Assembly (NCBI GenBank): GCA_964639225.1
Contig: CAZXCK010000028.1
Location: forward strand, 1-35,239
Direction of reading: 5' to 3'
Source of the DNA: CAZXCK01 sp964639225
Lineage (GTDB): Bacteria; Chloroflexota; Anaerolineae; Aggregatilineales; Phototrophicaceae
DNA length: 35,239 nucleotides
Made by a program: the position numbers and the translations under genes. The notes under the pieces are model-generated. The model ran no database searches and had not been told where the DNA came from. It saw only the letters and a program-made list of their open reading frames with translations. Of this stretch, positions 24,411 through 32,240 are shown in pieces. How positions within the stretch are numbered: position 1 is the stretch's first letter; each line of letters begins with the position of its first letter.

Positions 24411-24627
24411 CCCCCGCTGCCAGGGCTTTTGCAAAGTCGGCTGCTTCACATTGGGGCTTCGCCCCAAACCCTACCACTTTTGAAAAAAGTGGACAAAACT
24501 TTTGCCTTTTTCGGCGCAAAGCGCCGAAAGGCGCGGGGTCAAGGGGTCCCTGACCCCTTGCGGGTGCGCGAGGGCAGCGCCCTCGCAATTAGAGTTTCTG
24601 ACTTTGCAATCGCCCTGCCCCCGCTGC
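24411..24627. mobile_element. MITE-like element of five hairpins, with target duplication
   Basis: The element (24421-24617, 197 bp) has 18-base terminal inverted repeats that match at 16 positions: CAGGGCTTTTGCAAAGTC at 24421-24438, and the inverse of 24600-24617. A direct repeat CCCCCGCTGC (24411-24420 and 24618-24627) flanks it as a 10-bp target duplication would. Inside are five perfect hairpins, each with a three-base loop: 24451-24467, 24474-24492, 24509-24529, 24540-24560 and 24568-24586. There is no transposase, so it would be mobilised by an enzyme encoded elsewhere. It ends 18 bases before the -35 box of the ffh promoter. Confidence 0.7.
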
Positions 24628-24635
24628 ATCCTGTC

Positions 24636-24664
24636 TTGACTATGGGGCGGCGCTACACTACAAT
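24636..24664 (+). promoter_or_regulatory. Sigma-70-type promoter of the ffh operon
   Basis: TTGACT (24636-24641), a 17-base spacer and TACAAT (24659-24664), ten of twelve consensus positions. The predicted start near 24671 leaves a leader of about 31 bases before the ffh ATG at 24702. Confidence 0.8.
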
Positions 24665-24701
24665 TTTCAGGCTATGACCCTGAGCAAAGTTGAATCTGCT
24701 T

Positions 24702-26042
24702 ATGTTTGAAAGTCTGAGCCAACGTCTGCAAGACACCTTTGATCGCCTGGGGCGCAGCGGTAAGCTGACGGAGAGTGACGTCAACGCCGCGATGCGCGAG
24801 GTGCGTATGGCCCTGCTTGAGGCCGATGTCGCGCTGCCGGTGGTCAAGGATTTTGTCAAACGGGTCAAAGAGCGGGCCGTCGGCGCGGAAGTGACGAAGG
24901 CGCTCAAGCCGGGCCAGCAGGTCGTGAAGATCGTCCACGACGAACTGATCGACACGCTGGGCGAGCCGGGGCGGCTGAACTTTTCCGGCAGCACCAAGCC
25001 GCATGTGATTATGCTGGTGGGTTTGCAGGGTTCCGGTAAGACGACGACCGCCGCCAAACTGGCGGTCTATCTGCGCCGCGAGGGGCGGACGCCTTATCTG
25101 GTGGCGGCGGATACCAACCGGCCCGCCGCTGTGGACCAGCTTGTGACGCTCGGTAAGCAGATCAACGTGGGCTACCACGAAGAAGGCACCAGCGAGCGCC
25201 CGGCCAATATCTGCGTCAACGGTGTGAAGGCCGCTAAAGAAGCCGGGGCTGCTGTCGTTATTCTGGACACCGCCGGTCGCCTGCAGATCGACGAGTCGCT
25301 CATGGATGAGCTGGCCGAGATCAAGCGACGCACCAACCCGGCGGAAGTGCTGCTGGTAGCGGACGCCATGACCGGCCAGGAAGCGGTCAACATCGCCCAG
25401 GGCTTTAACGACCGTGTAGGCATCACCGGACTCATTCTGACGAAGGTGGACGGCGACGCGCGTGGTGGCGCGGCCATCTCCATGCGCGCCGTGACCAACG
25501 TGCCCATCAAGTTTATGGGTACCGGCGAGAAGATCGACGGCTTCGAACTGTTCCACCCGGACCGCCTCACCGACCGCATTCTGGGTATGGGCGATGTCAT
25601 GTCGCTCATCGAGAAGGCCGAGGAAGCGTTCGACGAACAGGAAGCCATGCAGCTTCAGAAAAAGATGCTGCAAAACCAGTTCACTTTGCAGGATTTTCTG
25701 GAACAGCTACAGAAAATCCGCAAAATGGGGCCGATCAGCCAGATTATGGGCATGATCCCCGGCATGAGCCGGATGCAGTTGCAGAATGATATCAACCAGG
25801 AAGAGGTCGAGCAGCGCATCAAACGGGTGGAGGCGATCATCAACTCCATGACGCCCGACGAGCGCGCCAAACCGGGCAAACTCAACGCCAGCCGCAAGCG
25901 CCGCATCGCGATCGGCAGTGGCGTTGAGGTGCGCGATGTAAATGATGTCATCAAGCAGTTCCGCCAGATGCAAACCGTTATGGAGCAGATGCGCAAGGGA
26001 CGCTTTCCAAAAATACCGGGTATGTCCGGTATGATGGGCTGA
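24702..26042 (+). CDS. ffh: Signal recognition particle protein Ffh
   Basis: A 446-residue SRP54 GTPase. The ATG at 24702 gives the typical MFESLSQRLQDTF start; an in-frame TTG at 24690 adds four residues not usual for the family. The N domain (1-90) precedes the G domain with GLQGSGKTTTAAKLA (G1, about 106-120), DTAGR (G3) and TKVDGDARGG (G4 region). The M domain (about 320-430) is methionine-rich (IMGMIPGMSRM, then the RNA-binding INSMTPDERAKP and SRKRRIAIGSG) and binds 4.5S RNA and signal peptides. The length is usual. It leads rpsP-khpA-rimM, a widely conserved order. Confidence 0.97.
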   Translation: MFESLSQRLQDTFDRLGRSGKLTESDVNAAMREVRMALLEADVALPVVKDFVKRVKERAVGAEVTKALKPGQQVVKIVHDELIDTLGEPGRLNFSGSTKPHVIMLVGLQGSGKTTTAAKLAVYLRREGRTPYLVAADTNRPAAVDQLVTLGKQINVGYHEEGTSERPANICVNGVKAAKEAGAAVVILDTAGRLQIDESLMDELAEIKRRTNPAEVLLVADAMTGQEAVNIAQGFNDRVGITGLILTKVDGDARGGAAISMRAVTNVPIKFMGTGEKIDGFELFHPDRLTDRILGMGDVMSLIEKAEEAFDEQEAMQLQKKMLQNQFTLQDFLEQLQKIRKMGPISQIMGMIPGMSRMQLQNDINQEEVEQRIKRVEAIINSMTPDERAKPGKLNASRKRRIAIGSGVEVRDVNDVIKQFRQMQTVMEQMRKGRFPKIPGMSGMMG

Positions 26043-26121
26043 TGGTCCGGCCCGTATTTGAAGTTTACGCCAGCGTGATTGGCAGCAAGCTAGCATTAGC
26101 CGACTAAGGAGCAGCACCGTT

Positions 26122-26541
26122 ATGGTTCGTATTCGTTTTCGTCGCATGGGGTTGAAGAGACAACCCATTTATCGTATCGTCGTCACCGATGGTCGCAATT
26201 CGCGCGATGGCGCTTTTCTTGAGATCATCGGCTTCCACAACCCGCGCACCCGTCCCAGCACGGATTACCTGGACGAAGCCCGCGCCCTCTACTGGCTGGG
26301 TGTTGGCGCACAGCCCAGCGAAGCCGTCGAGTCGCTGATGAAGCGCACCGGCACGCTGGAACGCTTTGCGCGTCTGCGCCAGGGCGAAGACCTGGAAAAA
26401 CTGGTCGAAGAAGCGCAGCCCATCATGGAAGCCAACAAAAGCGTCAGCCAGCGCACCCGCTTCCCGTCCCCGGCTGCCGGCCAGGGCAAAAAAGCCCAGG
26501 CTGCCGCCGAAGCTGCCGCTGAAGCTATCGCCGAAGAATAA
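26122..26541 (+). CDS. rpsP: Ribosomal protein bS16
   Basis: A 139-residue bS16. The core (1-85) is standard: MVRIRFRRMGLKRQPIYRIVV, split here as MVRIRFRRMG then KRQPIYRIVV, DGAFLEIIGFHNPR, YWLGVGAQPSE and LMKRTG. The last 50 residues form a Lys/Ala-rich extension (GKKAQAAAEAAAEAI) beyond the usual 80-90 residues, as in several phyla. AAGGAG precedes the ATG. bS16 helps assemble the 30S body. It lies between ffh and khpA. Confidence 0.97.
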   Translation: MVRIRFRRMGLKRQPIYRIVVTDGRNSRDGAFLEIIGFHNPRTRPSTDYLDEARALYWLGVGAQPSEAVESLMKRTGTLERFARLRQGEDLEKLVEEAQPIMEANKSVSQRTRFPSPAAGQGKKAQAAAEAAAEAIAEE

Positions 26542-26556
26542 GCATAAGGCATTCTC

Positions 26557-26787
26557 ATGGAACAAGAACTGGTCGAATACATCGCGCAGAACCTGGTAAA
26601 CAATCCAGAGCAGGTCCAGGTCAAATCGAGAAGAACCAGTTCGTCTACGATTCTGGAGCTGCATGTCGCCTCTGGCGATATGGGCCGGGTCATCGGCAAA
26701 CAGGGCCGCGTGGCGAACGCCATCCGGTCGCTGCTGCGGGTTTCGGCAACACGCAAGAACACCCGTATCATTCTGGAAATCGATTGA
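26557..26787 (+). CDS. khpA: KH-domain RNA-binding protein KhpA
   Basis: A 76-residue protein made of one KH domain. The RNA-binding loop is DMGRVIGKQGRVANAIRSLL, with the GKQG form of GxxG. KhpA (YlqC) works as a dimer or with KhpB/EloR in RNA binding and, in Gram-positives, in control of cell elongation. Position between rpsP and rimM is the classic one. It starts 15 bases after rpsP and ends three bases before rimM. Confidence 0.95.
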   Translation: MEQELVEYIAQNLVNNPEQVQVKSRRTSSSTILELHVASGDMGRVIGKQGRVANAIRSLLRVSATRKNTRIILEID

Positions 26788-26790
26788 TAC

Positions 26791-27336
26791 ATGCCGCCAT
26801 CACGAGATAAGGGGTCGCGCCCGCAGTATCTGGTGCTCGGCGAGATTCTCCGTCCGCACGGCGTTCGCGGCGAAGTCCGCCTGCGCCTGCTGACGGATTA
26901 TCCCGAACGCATCGCGGCGCTGACGAGCGTCTACCTGGGGAGCGACCCGCAATCGCCTCGTCTCCAACGTTACAACGTTGAACATATGCGGATGCACCAC
27001 GATTACGGCCTGCTTAAACTCAGGACGATCAACAGCCGTGACGACGCCGACCGTTTGCGTGAGCTGCTGGTCATGGTGCATATCGACGAGGCTGTTCCCC
27101 TGGACGACGACGAAATCTACCTGTTCCAGTTGATCGGCATGGCCGTCCACACCGAAGCTGGCGAGACGCTGGGCACGGTCCGCGACGTGCTGGAGACAGG
27201 CGCCAACGACGTGTACATCGTCGATAGTCCGCAGCACGGCGAAATCCTTATCCCCGTCACCGAGGACACCATCCTCAGCACCGATATCGAGACCGGCATC
27301 ATCACTGTCAGCCTGCCCGACGGCCTGCTCCCCTGA
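26791..27336 (+). CDS. rimM: Ribosome maturation factor RimM
   Basis: A 181-residue protein. The N-terminal RimM barrel begins YLVLGEILRPHGVRGEVRL, the family signature, and includes the LLKLRTINSRDDADRLRELLV region. A PRC-barrel follows (YLFQLIGMAVHTEAGETLG, then NDVYIVDSP and EILIPVTEDTI). It binds uS19 and assists 30S head assembly. ATG three bases after khpA; last gene of the ffh operon. The usual next gene, trmD, is missing here. Confidence 0.96.
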   Translation: MPPSRDKGSRPQYLVLGEILRPHGVRGEVRLRLLTDYPERIAALTSVYLGSDPQSPRLQRYNVEHMRMHHDYGLLKLRTINSRDDADRLRELLVMVHIDEAVPLDDDEIYLFQLIGMAVHTEAGETLGTVRDVLETGANDVYIVDSPQHGEILIPVTEDTILSTDIETGIITVSLPDGLLP

Positions 27337-27357
27337 AGTCCGCAACCAGCCATTCGC

Positions 27358-27387
27358 TTGACAAGCAATTCCCCTGCCTGCTATGCT
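27358..27387 (+). promoter_or_regulatory. Sigma-70-type promoter of dprA
   Basis: A perfect TTGACA (27358-27363), an 18-base spacer and TATGCT (27382-27387). The predicted start near 27394 leaves a 34-base leader before the TTG at 27428. Confidence 0.75.
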
Positions 27388-27427
27388 GGGGACCGACGCT
27401 AAAATACCATTCGAGTAATCAGAGCAA

Positions 27428-28522
27428 TTGAGCGATCAACGTTACTGGCTGGGCTTCAGCCTGATACCCTATATTGGCCCCAGGCGAATTTTGCGTCTGC
27501 GGCAGTGGTTTGGTGATCTGGCTGCCGCCTGGTCCGCCAGCGGCGACTCGCTGCGCGAAGCCGGGCTTGACGAACGTGCCCTCAAACAACTACTATCCCG
27601 GCGCGATGACATAGACCTCGACGCGCAGATCGAGAAAGTTCGCGTAGCCGGAGCCTGGCTGCTCACCCTGGATGATGAGCGTTACCCGGCGCTGCTGCGC
27701 CAGATCGACGACCCGCCGCCTGTGCTCTATGTTCGCGGCACGCTGGCCGAAGCCGACGAGCTGGCGTTGAGTATCGTCGGCACGCGCAAAGTCACCCGCT
27801 ACGGCCAGCAGGTCACGCACGACATCGCCCGTAAGCTGGCGCGCAGCGGCGTGACGGTTGTCAGCGGGCTGGCGCAGGGGGTGGATGGCGCCGCACACCA
27901 GGGCGCGCTGCAAGGGGGCGGGCGGACCATCGCCGTGCTGGGCAGCGGCATCGACGTGATTTACCCGCGCGAACATGCCGAGCTGGCCCGAAAGATTGTG
28001 GCCAGTGGCGCGCTCATCAGCGAGTTCCCGCTGGGCACCCAACCGACCGCCGCCAATTTCCCCCGGCGCAACCGGGTCGTCAGCGGCATGGCGCTGGGCG
28101 TGCTGGTCACCGAAGCGCCAGAGCGCAGCGGCGCGTTGATTACCGCCGGGCTGGCCGCCGAACAGGGCCGCGAGGTCTTCGCCGTGCCGGGCAACATCTA
28201 CAGCGCCGCCAGCGGCGGGACTAATCGACTGATCCAGGACGGCGCGCGCCTGGTGTGCGATGTACGCGACATCCTGGACGAGCTGAATGTGGCCCACACC
28301 AACACCCAGACACGCACCCGCGCCGAGCAGATCGCGCCGGCCAGCGACATCGAGCGCGCCGTGATGCAGCACCTGAGCATGGACCCGATCCACATCGACG
28401 ATCTGGTGCGGCTGTGCGGGCTGACGGTGGCCGATGTCAGCGGCACGCTGACTCTGCTGGAGTTGAAAGGGCTTGCACAAATGGTCGGTCACATGCAATA
28501 TAGCCTGGTCTATCGTCAGTGA
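27428..28522 (+). CDS. dprA: DNA-processing protein DprA
   Basis: A 364-residue protein with a TTG start, the only sensible one, behind a weak CAGAG. A SAM-like N-terminal region (about 1-80, GPRRILRLRQWFG) precedes the Rossmann DprA core: LSIVGTRKVTRYG, TVVSGLAQGVDGAAHQGAL, AVLGSGIDVIYPREH, SEFPLGT, FPRRNRVVSGMALGVLVTEA and GREVFAVPGN. A winged-helix DML1-like tail (about 305-364) ends the protein. DprA loads RecA on incoming single-stranded DNA during transformation. No other competence gene is nearby. All core motifs are intact. Confidence 0.95.
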   Translation: MSDQRYWLGFSLIPYIGPRRILRLRQWFGDLAAAWSASGDSLREAGLDERALKQLLSRRDDIDLDAQIEKVRVAGAWLLTLDDERYPALLRQIDDPPPVLYVRGTLAEADELALSIVGTRKVTRYGQQVTHDIARKLARSGVTVVSGLAQGVDGAAHQGALQGGGRTIAVLGSGIDVIYPREHAELARKIVASGALISEFPLGTQPTAANFPRRNRVVSGMALGVLVTEAPERSGALITAGLAAEQGREVFAVPGNIYSAASGGTNRLIQDGARLVCDVRDILDELNVAHTNTQTRTRAEQIAPASDIERAVMQHLSMDPIHIDDLVRLCGLTVADVSGTLTLLELKGLAQMVGHMQYSLVYRQ

Positions 28523-28567
28523 CAGCAGGTTAGCAGCCTGCCTGCCGGAGTTCAGAGGCGAATTATC

Positions 28568-29656
28568 ATGCACGATCATTATTATGCACTCATTCTCGCT
28601 GGGGGTGGTGGCACCCGACTGTGGCCCATGAGCCGCAAGCACAAACCCAAGCAGATGCTGCCGCTCATCGATGAGCGGTCGATGTTTCGTGTCAGCGTGG
28701 AGCGACTGGCGCCGCTGTTCACGTCAGATCGCATCCTGGTCGTCACTGGCGAGCAGTACGTGCAGGCCATGCGCGAGGATATGCCGGAGATTCCGGCGGA
28801 GAACTTCATCGTGGAGCCGTTTGGCCGCAATACCGGCCCGGCAGCGGCGCTGGGAATCTCCGTGATCCACAAGCGCGACCCGCAGGCGACCGTCGTCCTG
28901 CTTACCGCCGACCATTTCATCGGCGATGAGCCGAAATTCCGCGATCTGCTGGCGGCGGCGGGCGACGTGGCCCAGTCGGGCTATATCGTTACGCTGGGTA
29001 TTTATCCGTCGCACCCGTCCACTGGCTATGGTTACATCCGCCAGGGCGACGAGATCATTTCCAGCAATGGTTTCACCGCCTACCATACGCGCGGCTTCAC
29101 CGAGAAGCCCAGCCTGGTAGCTGCGACTGGTTTTCTGGCGTCCGGGCATTATAGCTGGAACAGCGGCATGTTCATCTGGAAGACGGCCCGCGCCCTGGAA
29201 GAATACGAGCACCAGCAGCCCGAACTCTACACGCTGCTGCAGCGGCTGGAGCCGGTCATCGATACGCCGCAGTTCGCCGGGACGATGGCCGAAATCTGGG
29301 AAGCGATGCCCAATGTGTCGATTGACGTGGGTATCATGGAAGGCGCCAAGCAGATGGCCGTCATCCCGGCAGACATCGGCTGGAATGACGTTGGCAGTTG
29401 GGAAGCCCTGTTCGATGTCCACGAGCAGGATCGTTTCGGTAACGTGTTCAAAGGAAAAGAGCAGGATCGGCATGTTATTCTGGACACAGAGCACACGATG
29501 GTCTACAGTGACCGTCTGATTGTGACGATTGGCGTGGACGATCTGATCGTCATCGACACCGACGACGCGCTGCTGATCTGCCATCGAGAGCGTGCGCAGG
29601 AGGTGCGCGACGTGGTCAATCACCTGCGCAGCACCAAAATGGACGAATATCTATAG
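28568..29656 (+). CDS. manC: Mannose-1-phosphate guanylyltransferase
   Basis: A 362-residue nucleotidyltransferase. The signature is LILAGGGGTRLWPMSRKHKPKQ, given here as LILAGGGGTRLWP then SRKHKPKQ, followed by IVEPFGRNTGPAAALG, LTADHFIGD, TGYGYIRQGD, FTEKPS and WNSGMFIWK. It makes GDP-mannose from GTP and mannose-1-phosphate. It lacks the C-terminal cupin isomerase domain of bifunctional ManC, so it is the single-function form. GDP-mannose could feed the glycan operon at the left of the window, but that is inference. AGAGGCG precedes the ATG. Confidence 0.93.
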   Translation: MHDHYYALILAGGGGTRLWPMSRKHKPKQMLPLIDERSMFRVSVERLAPLFTSDRILVVTGEQYVQAMREDMPEIPAENFIVEPFGRNTGPAAALGISVIHKRDPQATVVLLTADHFIGDEPKFRDLLAAAGDVAQSGYIVTLGIYPSHPSTGYGYIRQGDEIISSNGFTAYHTRGFTEKPSLVAATGFLASGHYSWNSGMFIWKTARALEEYEHQQPELYTLLQRLEPVIDTPQFAGTMAEIWEAMPNVSIDVGIMEGAKQMAVIPADIGWNDVGSWEALFDVHEQDRFGNVFKGKEQDRHVILDTEHTMVYSDRLIVTIGVDDLIVIDTDDALLICHRERAQEVRDVVNHLRSTKMDEYL

Positions 29657-29715
29657 GCCGATGCTGTTCTGACCAGCATCAGCGAACATCGTGAGACGTT
29701 AATTCAGGATAGGCG

Positions 29716-32076
29716 ATGAGTGAACAAAAACAGGCATACTGTGTAAAGTGCCGGGAGAAGCGGGACATCAAAGACCCGACTCCGGTTTATACCAGCACCG
29801 GCACACCAGGAACACGCGGAACCTGCCCTGAGTGCGGTACGACGTTGTTTCGCATGGGGGCGACTCCGGCGCACGAGGGTCTGCCCAAACCGGAAGTCGT
29901 GAAAAAACCCGCCCGTAAGAAGGCCGCTCCGGCCAAAAAGGCGAAGAAACAGAAGGCCGCCGCCGGCAAACGTGCCGCGCGCAAAAGTGGCAAACTGGTC
30001 ATCGTCGAGTCGCCGGCTAAGGCGCGGACGGTCAGCCACTTTCTGGGTAACGGCTACAAAGTGATGGCATCCAAAGGTCATGTCCGCGATCTGCTGGTGA
30101 CGCAGCTTTCAGTCGATGTCGAGAACGACTTCGAGCCGAAATACCGCGTGCCCAACGACAAGCGTGACACGGTCAAGGAACTCAAAAAAGAAGCCCAGCG
30201 CGCTCAGGAGATTTACCTGGCGACCGACCCCGACCGCGAAGGCGAGGCCATCGCCTGGCATCTGATCCATGCTGCCGAAATGGACGAATCGCGCATCAAG
30301 CGCGTCGTCTTCCACGAGATCACCGACGCGGCGGTGGAGCAGGCTTTCCGCCATCCGCGTGGCATCGACATGGACCTGGTGAACGCACAGCAGGCGCGCC
30401 GTATCCTCGACCGGCTGGTGGGCTATAACCTCACCGAGCTGCTGTGGGACCGCGTCCGCAACCGGCTGTCCGCCGGGCGCGTGCAGAGTATCGCCGTGCG
30501 CCTGGTCGTGGACCGCGAGCGCGAGGTCGAGGCGTTTGTGCCCGAAGAATACTGGACGCTGGATGCGCGCCTGCAAAAGCAGATGAGCAACGGCAAACAT
30601 GGCGCGCCATTCACCGCCCGGCTGGTCAAGATCAACAATGCTGATGTAGCCTTCGGCAGCGAGTCCGATGTCAGGCCGCACCTCGACGTGCTCGAACGCA
30701 GCCGCTATCAGGTGGCGGATGTCAAGCGTGGCACGCGCCAGCGCCGTCCATCGGCGCCGTTCACCACCAGCACCTTGCAGCAGGAAGCTTCGCGCCGGCT
30801 GGGCTTCACCGCGCACCGGACCATGCGTGTCGCCCAGCAGCTCTATGAAGGCATCGACCTCGGCGGCGCCGATGGCGCGGTCGGTCTGATTACTTATATG
30901 CGAACCGACAGCATGCACGTCTCCGAATCGGCGGAGCAGGATGCGCGCGCTTACATCGGCGATCGCTTCGGCAAAGACTACATGCCAGCTAAGCCGCCGC
31001 GCTACAAGACCCGCGCCAAAGGCGCGCAGGAAGCCCACGAGGCCATCCGCCCGACTTCGGTGAGTCGTGTCCCGGACGGCATCAAGGACGCCCTCTCGCG
31101 CGATCAGTTCAAGCTGTACAAGCTCATCTGGGAGCGCTTCGTCGCCAGCCAGATGGCCAACGCCGTCTACAACACCCTGCGCATCGAGATTCAGGCCGGC
31201 CCCGACGGAGAGACGCCGCCCTATCTGTTCCGGGCGTCGGGCAGTACCATTAAGTTCGCCGGTTTCCTGGCGCTTTACGAAGAGACTCGTGATGAGGATG
31301 TGGCCGTTGACGAAGACGAGGGCCGCATCCTGCCGGATATGAGCGCCGACGATCTGCTGGACCTGCTGCAACTGCTGCCAGAGCAGCATTTCACCCAGCC
31401 ACCGCCGCGCTACACCGAGGCCAGCCTGGTGCGCACACTGGAAGAATACGGCATTGGCCGGCCCAGCACCTACGCGCCCACCGTTGCCGTGATTCAGGAC
31501 CGCGACTACGTCGAAAAGCAGGATAAGCGTCTGCTGCCCACCGAGACGGGTAAGATTGTCAACGATCTGCTGGTCGAATACTTCCCGGAAGTGCTGGACT
31601 ACCAGTTCACAGCCCGTATGGAAGAAGACCTGGATAACGTCGCCGAGGGTGACTTCGAGTGGCGCCCCATGCTGCACACATTCTACGAGCCGTTCCAGAA
31701 GCAGTTGCAGAACGCGCGCAGCCACATGCCGCGCACCCAGACCGAGGAATACGTCGGGCGTGAATGCCCAACCTGTGGCACCGGGCAGCTACTGGTCAAG
31801 TATGGTCGCTGGGGCAAGTTCATCGGCTGCTCGAACTACCCGGACTGTAAGCATACCGAGCCATATCTGGAACGTACTGGCGTTCCGTGCCCTGTCTGCG
31901 GCCAGTCCGAGGGCGGCGAGCTGGTGGCCCGCAAGACACGGCGCGGGCGCACCTTCTTCGGCTGCTCGCGTTATCCGGAGTGCGACTACTCCACCTGGAA
32001 ACTGCCCGGCAAAGGGCAGGGCAACGACGACGAGTCCGAGGCGGTGCCTGACCTGACACGCGAAAACACGGGATAG
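29716..32076 (+). CDS. topA: DNA topoisomerase I with N-terminal DUF5679 zinc ribbon
   Basis: A 786-residue type IA topoisomerase. Residues 7-45 are a DUF5679-type ribbon (AYCVKC, with Cys9/Cys12, and GTCPECGTTLF, with Cys37/Cys40). A Lys/Ala linker (about 55-92) leads to the Toprim domain: LVIVESPAKA, SKGHVRDL and TDPDREGEAIAWHL. The nucleophile is Tyr394 in LITYMRTDSM. Two C-terminal zinc ribbons begin near Cys684 and Cys725. It relaxes negative supercoils. DUF5679 is more often a small stand-alone protein, and the fusion is the odd point. Stop and start codons show no frameshift at the junction. Confidence 0.96.
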   Translation: MSEQKQAYCVKCREKRDIKDPTPVYTSTGTPGTRGTCPECGTTLFRMGATPAHEGLPKPEVVKKPARKKAAPAKKAKKQKAAAGKRAARKSGKLVIVESPAKARTVSHFLGNGYKVMASKGHVRDLLVTQLSVDVENDFEPKYRVPNDKRDTVKELKKEAQRAQEIYLATDPDREGEAIAWHLIHAAEMDESRIKRVVFHEITDAAVEQAFRHPRGIDMDLVNAQQARRILDRLVGYNLTELLWDRVRNRLSAGRVQSIAVRLVVDREREVEAFVPEEYWTLDARLQKQMSNGKHGAPFTARLVKINNADVAFGSESDVRPHLDVLERSRYQVADVKRGTRQRRPSAPFTTSTLQQEASRRLGFTAHRTMRVAQQLYEGIDLGGADGAVGLITYMRTDSMHVSESAEQDARAYIGDRFGKDYMPAKPPRYKTRAKGAQEAHEAIRPTSVSRVPDGIKDALSRDQFKLYKLIWERFVASQMANAVYNTLRIEIQAGPDGETPPYLFRASGSTIKFAGFLALYEETRDEDVAVDEDEGRILPDMSADDLLDLLQLLPEQHFTQPPPRYTEASLVRTLEEYGIGRPSTYAPTVAVIQDRDYVEKQDKRLLPTETGKIVNDLLVEYFPEVLDYQFTARMEEDLDNVAEGDFEWRPMLHTFYEPFQKQLQNARSHMPRTQTEEYVGRECPTCGTGQLLVKYGRWGKFIGCSNYPDCKHTEPYLERTGVPCPVCGQSEGGELVARKTRRGRTFFGCSRYPECDYSTWKLPGKGQGNDDESEAVPDLTRENTG

Positions 32077-32110
32077 GGCCAGTATTCCGCCGATCTGCCG
32101 ATAATCTTTT

Positions 32111-32139
32111 TTGACGGAGCGCAGACTTGGCATTAGGAT
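32111..32139 (+). promoter_or_regulatory. Upstream promoter of the two-TM protein gene
   Basis: TTGACG (32111-32116), a 17-base spacer and TAGGAT (32134-32139). It lies in the gap after topA, and the predicted start is near 32146. Confidence 0.45.
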
Positions 32140-32169
32140 AGAGACACCGAGCGCATTATTGCGCCGGGC

Positions 32170-32199
32170 TTGGCGCGCTTCTGACAACGCCTGTACAAT
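32170..32199 (+). promoter_or_regulatory. Downstream promoter of the two-TM protein gene
   Basis: TTGGCG (32170-32175), an 18-base spacer and TACAAT (32194-32199). The predicted start near 32206 leaves about 35 bases before the ATG at 32241. With the box at 32111 this would be a tandem promoter pair. Confidence 0.55.
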
Positions 32200-32240
32200 A
32201 TTCAGGGTGCAGGCGGTTGTGTATCACGAAAGGCAGCACT

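Noticed and set aside
24451..24492. Intrinsic terminator for the small membrane protein gene
   Set aside because: The first two hairpins are strong but lack a following U-tract on the plus strand, and they belong to the repeated hairpin series of the mobile element.
24451..24586. CRISPR array or tRNA cluster
   Set aside because: The hairpins differ in sequence, there are no equal repeats with spacers, and none folds as a tRNA cloverleaf. The flanking inverted and direct repeats fit a MITE better.
30109..31725. A 538-codon open frame on the minus strand
   Set aside because: It is fully antisense to the topoisomerase core. The long open frame follows from GC-rich codon use in topA.
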